Below, piece by piece: positions 43,477 to 52,946 of a DNA stretch of 64,000 nt. A program made the translations under genes and the position numbers. The stretch is from Marine Group I thaumarchaeote (lineage in GTDB: Archaea; Thermoproteota; Nitrososphaeria; Nitrososphaerales; Nitrosopumilaceae): assembly GCA_013390375.1 (NCBI GenBank), contig JACATA010000002.1, positions 1 to 64,000 on the forward strand. The letters are read 5' to 3'. Under the pieces are notes generated by a model. It was not told the DNA's origin. It searched no databases and saw only the letters and a program-made list of their open reading frames with translations. Each line of letters begins with the position of its first letter. Positions within the stretch are counted from its first letter, which is position 1.

Positions 43477-44638
43477 GAGATCATCTAGTACAAAGACAGC
43501 TGTCAGCGCGATCATTCCTTTTGTTTTGTTAGCTGTAATGATCGGATACGTTTTTGGACCGGGCTCAGAACTCATTAGTTTTGGTGTTGTAATACCAGAG
43601 ATATCTATTGAGAAGGTTGAGTTTGTTGATTCGGAAATAATTGCAACTGTACGAAATACAGGACCTATTGCTGTTGATATTGTTATGGCGGACATTGACG
43701 ATATGATACTACCTGCTGCAATTGAACCTGACAAGCATCTTGAACGATTCGAGTCAGCAATTGTTCGAATACCATTTGATTGGAACGAGGGCCAACCGTA
43801 TGCTATAGGACTTACTATAGATGATGGAACTAGATTTGAAAAGCAAGTTGATGTAGCAGCACCTTCGATTCAGCCTACTATTGAAATGATATCATATTTT
43901 GCTGTAATAGGAACATATGTTGGGATTATTCCTGTAATGATAGGTCTTCTTTGGTTTCCGTTTATTTCCAAACTTAGCCGCAGCAAGTACAAATTTTTCT
44001 TGGCACTGACTGTTGGTCTTTTACTTTTCCTAGGAATCAGTTCCGCAGAGGAAGCAATTGAAACATCCGCCGAAAATCTATCTGATGTTTTCAATGGAGT
44101 ACTGTTAGTTGCTACTGTAGCCATAGTGTCTTTTCTTGCTCTGAATTATGTAGGTGAAAAACTCAAAAAGCGTGCAGGTGCATCAAAACTTGCCGGTCCT
44201 GTGGCAATTGCACTAATGATTGCAATTGGAATTGGCTTGCATAATTTTGGGGAAGGTCTTGCTATTGGGGCTGCAATTGTACTAGGTGAAGCTGCACTTG
44301 GCGCTTTCCTGATTGTTGGCTTTGCACTCCATAACACTACTGAAGGGTTTGCCATAGCAGCACCCATGGCACGCACAAAGCTGATGATTGGAAGGCTTGC
44401 TGCATTGGGAATGATTGCTGGTGTCCCTGCAATTTTTGGCACATGGGTTGGTGGATTTGTTTACTCGCCTTTGACAGCTGTTATCTTTTTAGCAATAGGC
44501 ACTGGAGCAATATTTCAGGTAATTGTTTTAATAATGAGATGGATACAAAATGAAGAAGGCAAACTCTCAAACAGTTCAGTACTAGCTGGCATTGCTGTGG
44601 GAATGTTAATCATGTACATTACAAGTATACTAGTCTAA
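43466..44638 (+). CDS. ZIP-family metal transporter with N-terminal extracytoplasmic domain
   Basis: A 390-residue protein. After an N-terminal helix (AVSAIIPFVLLAVMIGYVFG) comes an ~100-residue beta-rich outer domain, then eight hydrophobic helices of the ZIP family. The metal-binding helices are seen: HNFGEGLAIGAAI and ALHNTTEGFAIAAP. ZIPs import zinc, iron or other divalent metals. TTG start. Its 5' end overlaps the multicopper oxidase gene by 11 bases, so the two are co-expressed; supplying metal to copper enzymes is a natural guess. Confidence 0.85.
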   Translation: MEVKRSSSTKTAVSAIIPFVLLAVMIGYVFGPGSELISFGVVIPEISIEKVEFVDSEIIATVRNTGPIAVDIVMADIDDMILPAAIEPDKHLERFESAIVRIPFDWNEGQPYAIGLTIDDGTRFEKQVDVAAPSIQPTIEMISYFAVIGTYVGIIPVMIGLLWFPFISKLSRSKYKFFLALTVGLLLFLGISSAEEAIETSAENLSDVFNGVLLVATVAIVSFLALNYVGEKLKKRAGASKLAGPVAIALMIAIGIGLHNFGEGLAIGAAIVLGEAALGAFLIVGFALHNTTEGFAIAAPMARTKLMIGRLAALGMIAGVPAIFGTWVGGFVYSPLTAVIFLAIGTGAIFQVIVLIMRWIQNEEGKLSNSSVLAGIAVGMLIMYITSILV

Positions 44639-44647
44639 AATCTAATT

Positions 44648-45154
44648 TTAGTTATTTTTCATCGTGCAACAGCTAGCCTTGTTGATGTTTCGCATTGCCC
44701 ACCAGATTGAAAATGATAATGCAGCTATTGAAATAAACTTGAGCTCCAATCCTTGAAGTGGGAAAATTGCTAATCCACCCATTATTCCTAAAACTGCAGT
44801 AAGCGATGTTGTACATGCAGGACATCCTGGCGTAAATGCAGCAAGAGCACCACCAAATATTGCTGACGAACTGCTCTTTTGCAAATTCATTCTTTGTGCC
44901 TTTATGTTGTATACAACTAGTGCAATGTTGATTCCGCCCAGAACTGCTACAACAACTGTTAATCCAATAGAGGCTACAATGTATTGAGGACTAGCAGCAA
45001 TATCCATTGCAAAGTGGTTAAAAACGCTTGATAGGGTCAGAAAATAGTAAACCAAACCAAGTAAAACTCCAGAAATAACCGCGATGGCACCAAAACTTTT
45101 CTGTCTTAGTATATCCTTGATAGTTAATTTTAGCATCATAGTTTTACCTAGCAA
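44648..45154 (-). CDS. Four-helix membrane protein with CPAC motif
   Basis: A 168-residue membrane protein. Four hydrophobic stretches are seen (AIAVISGVLLGLVYYFLTL; YIVASIGLTVVVAVLGG; GGALAAFTPGCPACTTSL; a final FISIAALSFSIWWAM). A GCPACTT motif lies in the third helix region and another Cys pair (ASCCTM) stands near the C-terminus, possible metal or redox sites. No family name is certain. It is convergent with the ZIP gene, 9 nt away. Confidence 0.6.
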   Translation of the reverse strand: MLGKTMMLKLTIKDILRQKSFGAIAVISGVLLGLVYYFLTLSSVFNHFAMDIAASPQYIVASIGLTVVVAVLGGINIALVVYNIKAQRMNLQKSSSSAIFGGALAAFTPGCPACTTSLTAVLGIMGGLAIFPLQGLELKFISIAALSFSIWWAMRNINKASCCTMKNN

Positions 45155-45179
45155 TTCTCTTAATTAAACTCTTGAACCT

Positions 45180-46343
45180 CTAACTCCAAACCTTTTCTTT
45201 AAACGTCCATTTTTTATTCAGAATAAAATTGCTAGAGGCGGCAATAATTACAGCCAGCATTAGCGCAAGAGAATATGCAAACTGGTAATTATCAACCATG
45301 ACGTATACCATTCCAAGCTGTATTAATGCACCTAAGGAACTAAACCCCACAAACTTTCCATACTGCGCAAGGGTTTTCTTAGCTTCAAAGTTTCTATCTT
45401 CAAACGTCCATATCTTGTTTAGAATAAAATTAGAAGACATTGAAACTATTATTCCTATTGTTGTTGCATGAATATACCAGAAATTTATGATTGCATCCGC
45501 AAATAGAAGTGATACAAGATAGTTTACCAAGAGTCCAGATGCGCCTACAGTGTAGAACCTACCTGCCTTGGATATAAAACGAATAGACGTTCGTGGCTCG
45601 CTGACTTTTGCCGTGTGACCATACCTGTACAATTTCCATACAGACCTTACATAGTCAAACATTGTAGAAGAGTCTAGCTTACTTGAACCACGTGTCCTGT
45701 CTGTAAATGTGTAAGGAATTTCTTTCACTTTGGCGCCCTTTGTCTTTACTAAAATTTCTAAAAGCATCTTGTATCCTATAGCATCAAATTTTATACCTTC
45801 TAGAATCTTGCGTCTGAACGCAAAAAACCCTGACATCGGGTCTGACTCGTTTACACCAAGACCTGCTTTTGCAATTCCTTTTGCTGTCTTGCTAATCAAT
45901 TTTCGTTTAGTTGACCATCCACTAACTTCGCCTCCCTCAGTATAGCGTGAAGCTATGGCAATATCATATTTTGAGATCTTTATCTCTTCCACCAATTGTG
46001 GAATTATTTTTGGTGGGTGTGAAAAATCACTGTCCATTACTACAACAGTTTCACCACTTGAATGTTGAATTCCATCTAGTATTGCTGAGCTTAAACCGCT
46101 CTTTGTCTTTCGGTGGATAACATCAACAGTGTATCCAATTTTGTTTTGTGTATCATTTATGTAGTCTTCAACAACTTTTCCTGTTCCGTCTGGAGAGTTG
46201 TCATCAACTACTATTGCTTCGGTAGCAATATCTTTTGGTAGATGATCGCCTATTGTTTTTAAGACTTGGATAATGTTTTCAGATTCGTTATACGTTGGAA
46301 TAATTATAGAGACTTGTACCTCGTTTTGTTTCAAATCACTCAT
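45180..46343 (-). CDS. Dolichol-phosphate mannosyltransferase-like glycosyltransferase fused to GtrA
   Basis: A 387-residue fusion. The first ~245 residues are a GT2 polyprenol-phosphate glycosyltransferase (VSIIIPTYNESENIIQVL; VVDDNSPDGTGKV; the DSD metal motif in VVMDSDFSHPP). The rest has four membrane helices of the GtrA flippase family. It transfers a sugar to dolichol phosphate on the cytoplasmic face and may help flip it, for protein or lipid glycosylation. Fusions of DPM1 and GtrA are known in archaea. Confidence 0.88.
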   Translation of the reverse strand: MSDLKQNEVQVSIIIPTYNESENIIQVLKTIGDHLPKDIATEAIVVDDNSPDGTGKVVEDYINDTQNKIGYTVDVIHRKTKSGLSSAILDGIQHSSGETVVVMDSDFSHPPKIIPQLVEEIKISKYDIAIASRYTEGGEVSGWSTKRKLISKTAKGIAKAGLGVNESDPMSGFFAFRRKILEGIKFDAIGYKMLLEILVKTKGAKVKEIPYTFTDRTRGSSKLDSSTMFDYVRSVWKLYRYGHTAKVSEPRTSIRFISKAGRFYTVGASGLLVNYLVSLLFADAIINFWYIHATTIGIIVSMSSNFILNKIWTFEDRNFEAKKTLAQYGKFVGFSSLGALIQLGMVYVMVDNYQFAYSLALMLAVIIAASSNFILNKKWTFKEKVWS

Positions 46344-46489
46344 ATTTCGTAGACGATTGCTTATGATTATAATACTTTAATCTAATATGCTAATCAAAAT
46401 AGCGAAATGTTTAGAATCAATGTGATTTGGTAACTCATAATTTGTAAACTTAGAAAAACTCCATTTTTCATGAGGAAATTTCAAGATCA

Positions 46490-46499
46490 TTTTTATATT
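46490..46499 (+). promoter_or_regulatory. TATA-like box of the plastocyanin-like gene
   Basis: TTTTTATATT ends 23 nt before the ATG at 46523, as for a leaderless transcript. Confidence 0.5.
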
Positions 46500-46522
46500 G
46501 TCTGGTTTTTCTATCAGATCTA

Positions 46523-47563
46523 ATGAAAATTACGACATTAACTTCTTTGTTCGTACTTTTGTCAGTAGTTTCAATGGTTGCAATTGCACCAAGTGCGTTT
46601 GCAGATCATACATCTGCTACAGTAACAAACGCACTAGGTTCCTCAACCCCAGGTTGTGAAGATACTAACTCATGTTTTGACCCAAATCCTGTGACAATTG
46701 CTATGGGCGGTACAGTTACTTGGGAAAATGTAGATAATGCAGCTCATACTGTAACATCCGGATCACCAGCTGATGGACCAGATGGAGTGTTTGACAGCAG
46801 TCTTATCATGGCAGGCGGTGCTACATTCTCTCACACATTTGATGATGCAGGAACATACGATTACTTTTGTATGGTTCATCCATGGATGGCAGGAAGTGTA
46901 ATTGTTGAAGATGAAGCAGCAGCTGAAGCAGAAGCAGCAGAAGCGGAAGCAGCTGAAGCAGAAGCAGCAGAAGCAGAAGCAGCAGAAGCGGAAGCAGCAG
47001 CAGCAGCAGCAATAGCAGCACTTGAAGCAGAACAAGCAGCAGAAGCAGCAGCAGCAGAATCATTAGCAGCATTAGAAGCAGCAGCAGCAGAATCATTAGC
47101 AGCACTTGAAGCAGAACAAGCAGAAGCAGCAGAAGCGGAAGCAGCAGCGGTAGTAATGGCGGCACCAAGAGAGCCAGCAATAGATTTGGTTGACACTCTA
47201 ATCTACAACATTAGCGGCGGTTCTGTTTCCAGCATAATTACTAACAGTGACGACGCCACTCTTGTAGTTGCAGTTGACGCATCAGATGATGGAGAATTGT
47301 CAATCACCATGAACAGTGATTACATTACTGCATTTGATGATGACAGCTACTTCGTTCTAGTAAACAACGAGGAGGTTTGGTTTAGCCAAGATGGAAACAC
47401 TCTAACTATTCCATTTGAAGCTGGAACCGAGAAGATCGAAATAGTTGGAAGCGCTGTAGTTCCAGAGTTTGGAACAATTGCTATGGTTGTATTAGCAGTA
47501 GCAATAATCAGCATCATTGTAATAACTGCAAAGACAAAGACACAACTAATTCCTAAACTTTAG
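46523..47563 (+). CDS. Plastocyanin-like blue copper protein with Ala/Glu-rich linker and PEFG-CTERM anchor
   Basis: A 346-residue secreted protein in four parts. A signal peptide ends near VAIAPSAFA. A cupredoxin domain (about 35-130) has the type 1 copper ligands: the His in NAAHTVTSG, and Cys, His and Met in YFCMVHPWMAG. Residues about 131-212 are a repeat of Ala and Glu that should form a long helix. A beta-rich domain follows. The C-terminus has the VPEFGTI motif, a membrane helix and a basic tail, the PEFG-CTERM type of thaumarchaeal surface sorting signal. It probably carries electrons on the outer surface. Confidence 0.88.
   Translation: MKITTLTSLFVLLSVVSMVAIAPSAFADHTSATVTNALGSSTPGCEDTNSCFDPNPVTIAMGGTVTWENVDNAAHTVTSGSPADGPDGVFDSSLIMAGGATFSHTFDDAGTYDYFCMVHPWMAGSVIVEDEAAAEAEAAEAEAAEAEAAEAEAAEAEAAAAAAIAALEAEQAAEAAAAESLAALEAAAAESLAALEAEQAEAAEAEAAAVVMAAPREPAIDLVDTLIYNISGGSVSSIITNSDDATLVVAVDASDDGELSITMNSDYITAFDDDSYFVLVNNEEVWFSQDGNTLTIPFEAGTEKIEIVGSAVVPEFGTIAMVVLAVAIISIIVITAKTKTQLIPKL
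46912..47150 (+). repeat. GCAGAA/GCAGCA-type short tandem repeat (Ala/Glu linker)
   Basis: About 240 bases of imperfect repeats of GCA, GAA and GCG codons, interrupted by a few longer units (for example two copies of GCAGAATCATTAGCAGCA). The repeat encodes the helical Ala/Glu linker of the plastocyanin-like protein. It also creates long open frames on the other strand that are artefacts. Confidence 0.85.
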
Positions 47564-47584
47564 GAAATTCCTTTTTTCTATTTT

Positions 47585-48232
47585 TTATTTTCTTTTTACC
47601 ATTGCAATAATAGCTAGGATAACTCCTGCTGCACCAAGAGATGCTCCAAACACTCCAAAGTTGTATGCTGTTTCCACATCAAAGTTTCCAGAGCTAGTAT
47701 CTATTCCACCCACCTGTGACTTTATTGACGAAACATCTTTTTGAAGAGACGTTACAGCATTTTTGAGTGCAACGACTTCTTGCCCTGACGATGAGCCAGA
47801 TGTTGCCGGAAAGTCAAGAACAGATGTGCTCTCAACATCTTCTACAGGAATCACAACATTGATTTCAATACCATTAATCTCTCCTTCAAGTTTTATTTCA
47901 AGCGAACCTATCTTTGTAGGAATTATCTTTGCATAGTAGTGTCCAGGTCTAGGATCAGTGTTTATGTCAAGCACTTTAGAAGCCCCACCAGAAAAAACAG
48001 ATGCCTGCAAATTTTTAAATGCGTTAGTTATGCCCATGGAAATACCTTCAACATCACCAGGCTCTCTAACGTCTATGGTTATGGAATTTAGTATACCTAC
48101 AACTGGAGGTTCATCCTGCCATCCTACCTCAATTTCATATGGACCCACTTCAATGGTTGTGTGTGCATATGCAAAAGAAAAGCTAAATCCTAAAACAATC
48201 AAACCAGCAATAGCAAAAAGCGGATAATTCAC
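47585..48232 (-). CDS. Secreted, C-terminally membrane-anchored protein of unknown function
   Basis: A 215-residue protein from the GTG at 48232 (TTG three codons upstream is the alternative). A signal peptide (LFAIAGLIVLGFSFSFAYA) is followed by an outer beta-sandwich (TIEVGPYEIEVGWQDEPPVV; SITIDVREPGDVEGI) and a short coiled coil. It ends with a membrane helix and KRK. The pattern resembles the CopC-like or YtkA-like outer domains near copper genes. It is divergent from the CopC-CopD fusion, with which it may share control. Confidence 0.7.
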   Translation of the reverse strand: MNYPLFAIAGLIVLGFSFSFAYAHTTIEVGPYEIEVGWQDEPPVVGILNSITIDVREPGDVEGISMGITNAFKNLQASVFSGGASKVLDINTDPRPGHYYAKIIPTKIGSLEIKLEGEINGIEINVVIPVEDVESTSVLDFPATSGSSSGQEVVALKNAVTSLQKDVSSIKSQVGGIDTSSGNFDVETAYNFGVFGASLGAAGVILAIIAMVKRK

Positions 48233-48330
48233 GACTTGCAAAATGTGTGTATACGTTATTATCTTTACTAAAATAGTACAACTTTCAAATTGGTAATTCT
48301 TTAAATTATGAGGGGTTGGTTTTATGTAAA

Positions 48331-51192
48331 ATGAACAAGTTACTTTTTTTGGTATTTTTGATTTTAGTAATTGGAATTCCATCAGCATATGCCCATCCAT
48401 TTTTGCTTGATTCTGAACCACCTCAGGCAGGAAATGCAGCAATTGGAACAACACAAGTCATCATCAAATATTCTGAAGCCATTGAGATTGACTTTTCTGA
48501 ATTGAAGGTGTTTGACAGCAACGGAAACCAAATAGACAGTAGGAACACTGCATATTATGAAGGAGAAAGTTCTCTAGTAATTACAACGCCACCACTAGAG
48601 GATGGCACCTACACTGTAACAAGCAAGGTGTTGTCAAAAGTGGATGGTCACTTGGTGCGTGCTGCAATCATCTTTGGTGTAGGTGAAGCCCAGGTTGATG
48701 TCTCACTTTTAGAAGCACAGGGAGAATCGGAAACAACATTTCTACCTGAAGCAGCAGCAAGATTTCCAGGAATTGTAGGGCAGACAGTTATTCTAGGTTC
48801 TGCAATATCAGCTATTGCGATTTGGGGTACACAGAGAAAACACTTTGGGAAAGAAAACCTCACATTGATAAACCAAACATATCGTTCAAAGTTTTCAAAG
48901 ATAACAGGAGCTGCTCTCGTTGGAGTGCTTGTATCTAATTTTGTTATGCTAGCGGTTCAAACTATTCGGCTTGAAACATCTCCACTTGATGTAATTGGGA
49001 CTTCATTTGGCACTACTTGGCTAACACGGATGATCATAACTATCATTCTTCTTGGTATTTGGTTTTGGATGGAAAGAAAGCCACGTTTAACAAGCAAAAA
49101 ACATGTACCAATGCTTGTTGTATCACTGGCACTAATATTTACAACAACTATGTTTGGGCATGGTGCAGCATCTGAACTTGCAGCACCAATGATCTTGGAT
49201 TATGTACACAATTTGTTGGCATCTGTGTGGATAGGCGGAGTAATTTTCTTTGCTTTTGTAATATTACCTACACTTGCAAAACTGGACTGGATGGAAAAAG
49301 AGAAGATGATACTTGCAATATTGCCTCGATATTCAGGTATGATTACAATCGCATTAGGCATCCTGATTATTACAGGACCAACTCTTTTGTGGTTCTTGGA
49401 GAGTGATGTTACATCCATAACCAATTCAACCTATGGTTTCTTGATATTTGCAAAGATTTTCCTGGCCTTGATAATGATTGGGTTGGGTGCATATTTCCAG
49501 TTTAAAGTTCAGAGACCAGCAGTAAAAAATCTAGGTGGGGCAATAGGCACAGGTGTATTTGGGTTTGGTGAAAAACCCCCAGATGTGTCAAAGGAAAGGT
49601 TTGAACCACCTACCATAGAGGCGTTAGCATCTAAGAAACTTGTAAAGCCTCTCAAAGCTTCTGCCATAACAGGCATCATACTTCTTGGTGTTGTATCACT
49701 TCTTGTCAATTCCTCCCTTCCGGCTGGAGAGGTACAAACAGCTGAGGCACAGAGTGTAACGCTGGGATTTTCATCTGTCTTGTTTTCAGAACAAGCAAAG
49801 TTTGATGTTTCAGTTTTACCTGTGGGTGTGGGTCCAAACACCATCAACGTTATTGTTTCCACTATTGATGGAGAACAGATGTCAGATATTTCTGGTTTGA
49901 AGATCAAAGTGTCAAATCCACAACGAAACATATCACCAATTGAAATTTCAACAACAGAATCACAATCAAGCGATGAGATAACAGAGTTCGAGGGAGAAGC
50001 TACATTCGGGTTTGCAGGTACATGGCAGATAGAGATTGAGGCACAGAGGACACAAGCTGCAAACGAGAGTGTGATATTTGATGTATTAGTCAAACCAACA
50101 CTTTCAGAAATTCGAACTGAAATTACAGAATATGATTTTCCTGAAGATGACTCAGCACCTCTTTACCCTCTGTATGATGGTAACAATACAATATGGATTA
50201 GTGATGCAGCAGAACCGAGGATTTGGAAGTTTACACTAGACGACAAGCAATTCAGTTCGTATGAATTTTTTGGAATTTCCACAATATTTCTTGATATAGA
50301 TCATGATGGCAAGATATGGTTTACTGACACTCCAAATTCTAAGATTGGTAACTTTGATCCTAAGACGGAAAAATTTGAGGTAATAGAAATCCCTCCACTT
50401 ACTGCAAAATCACCATACTCAATTCCTATAGCACTCAAAGTTGATTTTGATAACAACATTTGGGTTGCAGTGGTAGACAAAGACATGTTACTAGTGTACA
50501 ACCAAGATAGCAAAGAGTTTGAAGAATTTCTCAAGCTTCCAACAGTGGAATCTGGTCCATCTGCTCTGCTCTTAGATGATAATGGCAATATGTGGTTTGC
50601 AGAATCACTGTCAGGCAAGATAGGGGTTGTAGATTCCAAAACTTTTGAGATTACTGAATTTGCACCTGACACTTCACTGGATGAACCTTTTGCTTTGTTG
50701 TTTGACAAGTCTGGTTCACTATGGATATCTGAACACACAGGACCGGGAATAACTAAATTCAATTCAATGCTAGAAACATTTGATCATGTAAAGGCTCCCA
50801 ACCCGGAATCACTCCCATTTGGCATGGCTATTGACAAGTATGACAATATTTGGTTTGGACAACATGTAACTGATGAACTAGGAGTTTATGATCCATACAA
50901 TGATCAGTTGATTGAAGTTTCCATTCCAACTCCAGAGAGCTTTACGCAGTTTATTGCAGCTGATGATAAAGGAGATATTTGGTTTGTAGAGCAAAGGACC
51001 AAGAAGCTTGGTGTGGTTTCGATTAGCAGTGTTTCTGGACAGACAAGAGCTATAACTGATGGTGGAAGTGGACCTAGTTTCAACTATGCCGAAATTGTTT
51101 CACCGTTGATTGCTGGTGGTATAGTGGTTTCATCATTATTCTTTGTCAAGAGTGTTAATGACAAAAGAAGAATAGATAAGATGTTAAGCTAA
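48331..51192 (+). CDS. CopC-CopD-beta-propeller fusion protein
   Basis: A 953-residue triple fusion. A signal peptide precedes a CopC domain (HPFLLDSEPPQAGNAAIG; KYSEAIEIDFSELKV) with the N-terminal His of the copper site. A CopD-like block of about eight membrane helices (about 145-455) comes next, with conserved YVHNLLASVWIGGVIFF. Then comes an outer beta-sandwich. Residues about 610-920 are a Vgb/SMP-30-like propeller with repeated Asp-x-Trp-Phe blades (KIWFTDTPNSKIGNF; NMWFAESLSGKIGVV), and a last helix anchors it. Copper uptake is suggested by CopCD; the role of the propeller is unknown. Confidence 0.85.
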   Translation: MNKLLFLVFLILVIGIPSAYAHPFLLDSEPPQAGNAAIGTTQVIIKYSEAIEIDFSELKVFDSNGNQIDSRNTAYYEGESSLVITTPPLEDGTYTVTSKVLSKVDGHLVRAAIIFGVGEAQVDVSLLEAQGESETTFLPEAAARFPGIVGQTVILGSAISAIAIWGTQRKHFGKENLTLINQTYRSKFSKITGAALVGVLVSNFVMLAVQTIRLETSPLDVIGTSFGTTWLTRMIITIILLGIWFWMERKPRLTSKKHVPMLVVSLALIFTTTMFGHGAASELAAPMILDYVHNLLASVWIGGVIFFAFVILPTLAKLDWMEKEKMILAILPRYSGMITIALGILIITGPTLLWFLESDVTSITNSTYGFLIFAKIFLALIMIGLGAYFQFKVQRPAVKNLGGAIGTGVFGFGEKPPDVSKERFEPPTIEALASKKLVKPLKASAITGIILLGVVSLLVNSSLPAGEVQTAEAQSVTLGFSSVLFSEQAKFDVSVLPVGVGPNTINVIVSTIDGEQMSDISGLKIKVSNPQRNISPIEISTTESQSSDEITEFEGEATFGFAGTWQIEIEAQRTQAANESVIFDVLVKPTLSEIRTEITEYDFPEDDSAPLYPLYDGNNTIWISDAAEPRIWKFTLDDKQFSSYEFFGISTIFLDIDHDGKIWFTDTPNSKIGNFDPKTEKFEVIEIPPLTAKSPYSIPIALKVDFDNNIWVAVVDKDMLLVYNQDSKEFEEFLKLPTVESGPSALLLDDNGNMWFAESLSGKIGVVDSKTFEITEFAPDTSLDEPFALLFDKSGSLWISEHTGPGITKFNSMLETFDHVKAPNPESLPFGMAIDKYDNIWFGQHVTDELGVYDPYNDQLIEVSIPTPESFTQFIAADDKGDIWFVEQRTKKLGVVSISSVSGQTRAITDGGSGPSFNYAEIVSPLIAGGIVVSSLFFVKSVNDKRRIDKMLS

Positions 51193-51198
51193 TCAGAT

Positions 51199-51480
51199 TT
51201 ACGAAATCTTCATGATTCCGTTTGAGATGAGCCATTGAAGTCCTGACACAAACGAGTTGTCGTCTATCTGACCGTCAGCCCACCATCCTGCGTTGTTCTT
51301 GATCCAACCGGGAATTACATCGCCAGACCCTGTTCCCTGTTCAGTTGGTGGTATCGTCATGACTCCGTTTGTTATTAGCCACTGTATGCCGGAGACAAAC
51401 GAACCATCGTCTATCTGTCCGTCAGCCCACCATCCCGCGTTGTTCTTAATCCAGCCTGGTATGGAAGTTTCTGCAGTTGG
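51199..51480 (-). repeat. Left arm of a 282-bp inverted repeat (GWIKNNAGWW cassette)
   Basis: Reading both strands base by base, this segment and 53421-53702 are the same length and differ at about 9 of 282 positions. Both end at the stop codon of their gene; the sequence diverges abruptly before the shared block. The two arms flank about 1.9 kb. Confidence 0.9.
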
Positions 51481-52836
51481 TGTGGGAGATTGTTCAAGAA
51501 CTTCCCCAGCTTTTCCAATCTCAAATGTTGTATCAGAAAATACAGAATTTTCCCAGTTTGTAAAACCAGTTCCTGTTAGTGCCAAACTCATGTTATACAT
51601 ACCTTCAGACAGAATGTAGATTGTTTGTGTATCAATTCCCTCAGGTGCCTTTATTCTAACGCTGATTCCAGCTTCATAGATTTGTTGTCCGTTAGGATCC
51701 GAAAGTGAAATTGCATAGTTGATGTCTTTTAGCAATTCTCCATTGTCATCAAAAAATGTGAGCTCAAATGGTATGTTGTTACCCGCACCGTAAGTACGTT
51801 TCCACGCCACATTGGCTTTGTATCCGTTTTCAAACGTGATGGAAAAACTATTCTCCGTTGTTTGTCCTTGTGGTACAAGCTTGAAGAACATTTCTTTGCT
51901 GTCGTAATGGTCAGAGCCTAAAACATCATTTATTCTTTTTAACTCACTGCCAGTAATCAAAAAATGAATTATGTTCTGAGTCTCTGATGAATATGGATCA
52001 ACTAGTAGAGCCCGATTGTCAACTTGCACGCCATCAACATATCCAACAAAGTCGTTTTCAATGCTGTATGGCTCATAGCTTTTTGGAACACGTACTTCTT
52101 GATGAACAACTGCAACTAGATCAATGTAATCTGGCGCCCAATCAAAAGGCATTTGAAATGAAATTGATTTATCAGATTTTTTGAATTCAAAGTTTGAAAC
52201 ATCATCGTAATAGGTCTTTATTGTTACAGGAATAGCGCCATATGCTTTCGGAATAGAAAAGTATTGATCTTGTGCTATGCTTACAAATGTATTAAATTCT
52301 AATGGTTCAGCAACCAATGTTTTGGGACTAGTTGCACCCTCAATGACTACGCTAATGTTGTAAAGGCCACCTTTGATAAAGATAGGACCCTGAATCACAG
52401 GAACGCCACTACCTCGTTCATACAAGCCTCCACTGATAGGCTCTCTTGCTCCTTGATAGATAGTGCATCTCCAAGGTTGAGATTCGAAGCATTCCTTTTG
52501 TGGTCTAATCTGTATATTTAGCTCTCCGTCTTTGTCAAAGAAAATTTCTCTTGCAAGAAGTTCACCAGCTTGAAATATCTGAACTCTATATGTAACCGAT
52601 TCTAGATTTGTATTCGTACCTTGATCAAAGAATCGCACCTTCAAGTTTGCCCTATCAACTTCACCTACAGTAAAATCTGCTGGGCTCATCACTGTCGAAA
52701 CTGTAACCAGCATTCCGCCAAAGTCTATTGGTGGCGCCTGATCTGCACCAAGACCATGTCCAAACACATCATCGCTAAACAGTGGAATACAAGCAAGACC
52801 AAGTAATATAGTCAGTATAATTATTTTGTGGTACAA
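51199..52836 (-). CDS. Secreted surface protein with two C-terminal GWIKNNAGWW repeats
   Basis: A 545-residue exported protein. The signal peptide is at about 1-30 (IIILTILLGLACIPLFS). The middle 400 residues are several beta-sandwich domains. The end carries two copies of a ~45-residue module that begins IPGWIKNNAGWWADGQIDD, continues with SFVSGxQWLI, and ends NGxM.I. The modules are shared almost base for base with the gene at 52947 in the opposite orientation. TTG start. No membrane helix at the C-terminus, so it might attach through the modules to other surface proteins. Confidence 0.8.
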   Translation of the reverse strand: MYHKIIILTILLGLACIPLFSDDVFGHGLGADQAPPIDFGGMLVTVSTVMSPADFTVGEVDRANLKVRFFDQGTNTNLESVTYRVQIFQAGELLAREIFFDKDGELNIQIRPQKECFESQPWRCTIYQGAREPISGGLYERGSGVPVIQGPIFIKGGLYNISVVIEGATSPKTLVAEPLEFNTFVSIAQDQYFSIPKAYGAIPVTIKTYYDDVSNFEFKKSDKSISFQMPFDWAPDYIDLVAVVHQEVRVPKSYEPYSIENDFVGYVDGVQVDNRALLVDPYSSETQNIIHFLITGSELKRINDVLGSDHYDSKEMFFKLVPQGQTTENSFSITFENGYKANVAWKRTYGAGNNIPFELTFFDDNGELLKDINYAISLSDPNGQQIYEAGISVRIKAPEGIDTQTIYILSEGMYNMSLALTGTGFTNWENSVFSDTTFEIGKAGEVLEQSPTPTAETSIPGWIKNNAGWWADGQIDDGSFVSGIQWLITNGVMTIPPTEQGTGSGDVIPGWIKNNAGWWADGQIDDNSFVSGLQWLISNGIMKIS

Positions 52837-52946
52837 CTACAACTATTCTATTTGGGATTTTCGTTATTTAAAGTATGAATAATTACTAAACAGAAAACGT
52901 AACAATCTACGTAACAATTTTTAGTTAGGAAGCAAAAGTAAACATA

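Noticed and set aside
46821-47196. Long Leu-rich or Ser/Ala-rich minus-strand frames
   Set aside because: They are antisense of the Ala/Glu codon repeat in the plastocyanin-like gene; composition is an artefact.
47585-48454. 74 extra N-terminal residues on the secreted protein
   Set aside because: They would run over the divergent CopC-CopD gene start and place the signal peptide internally.
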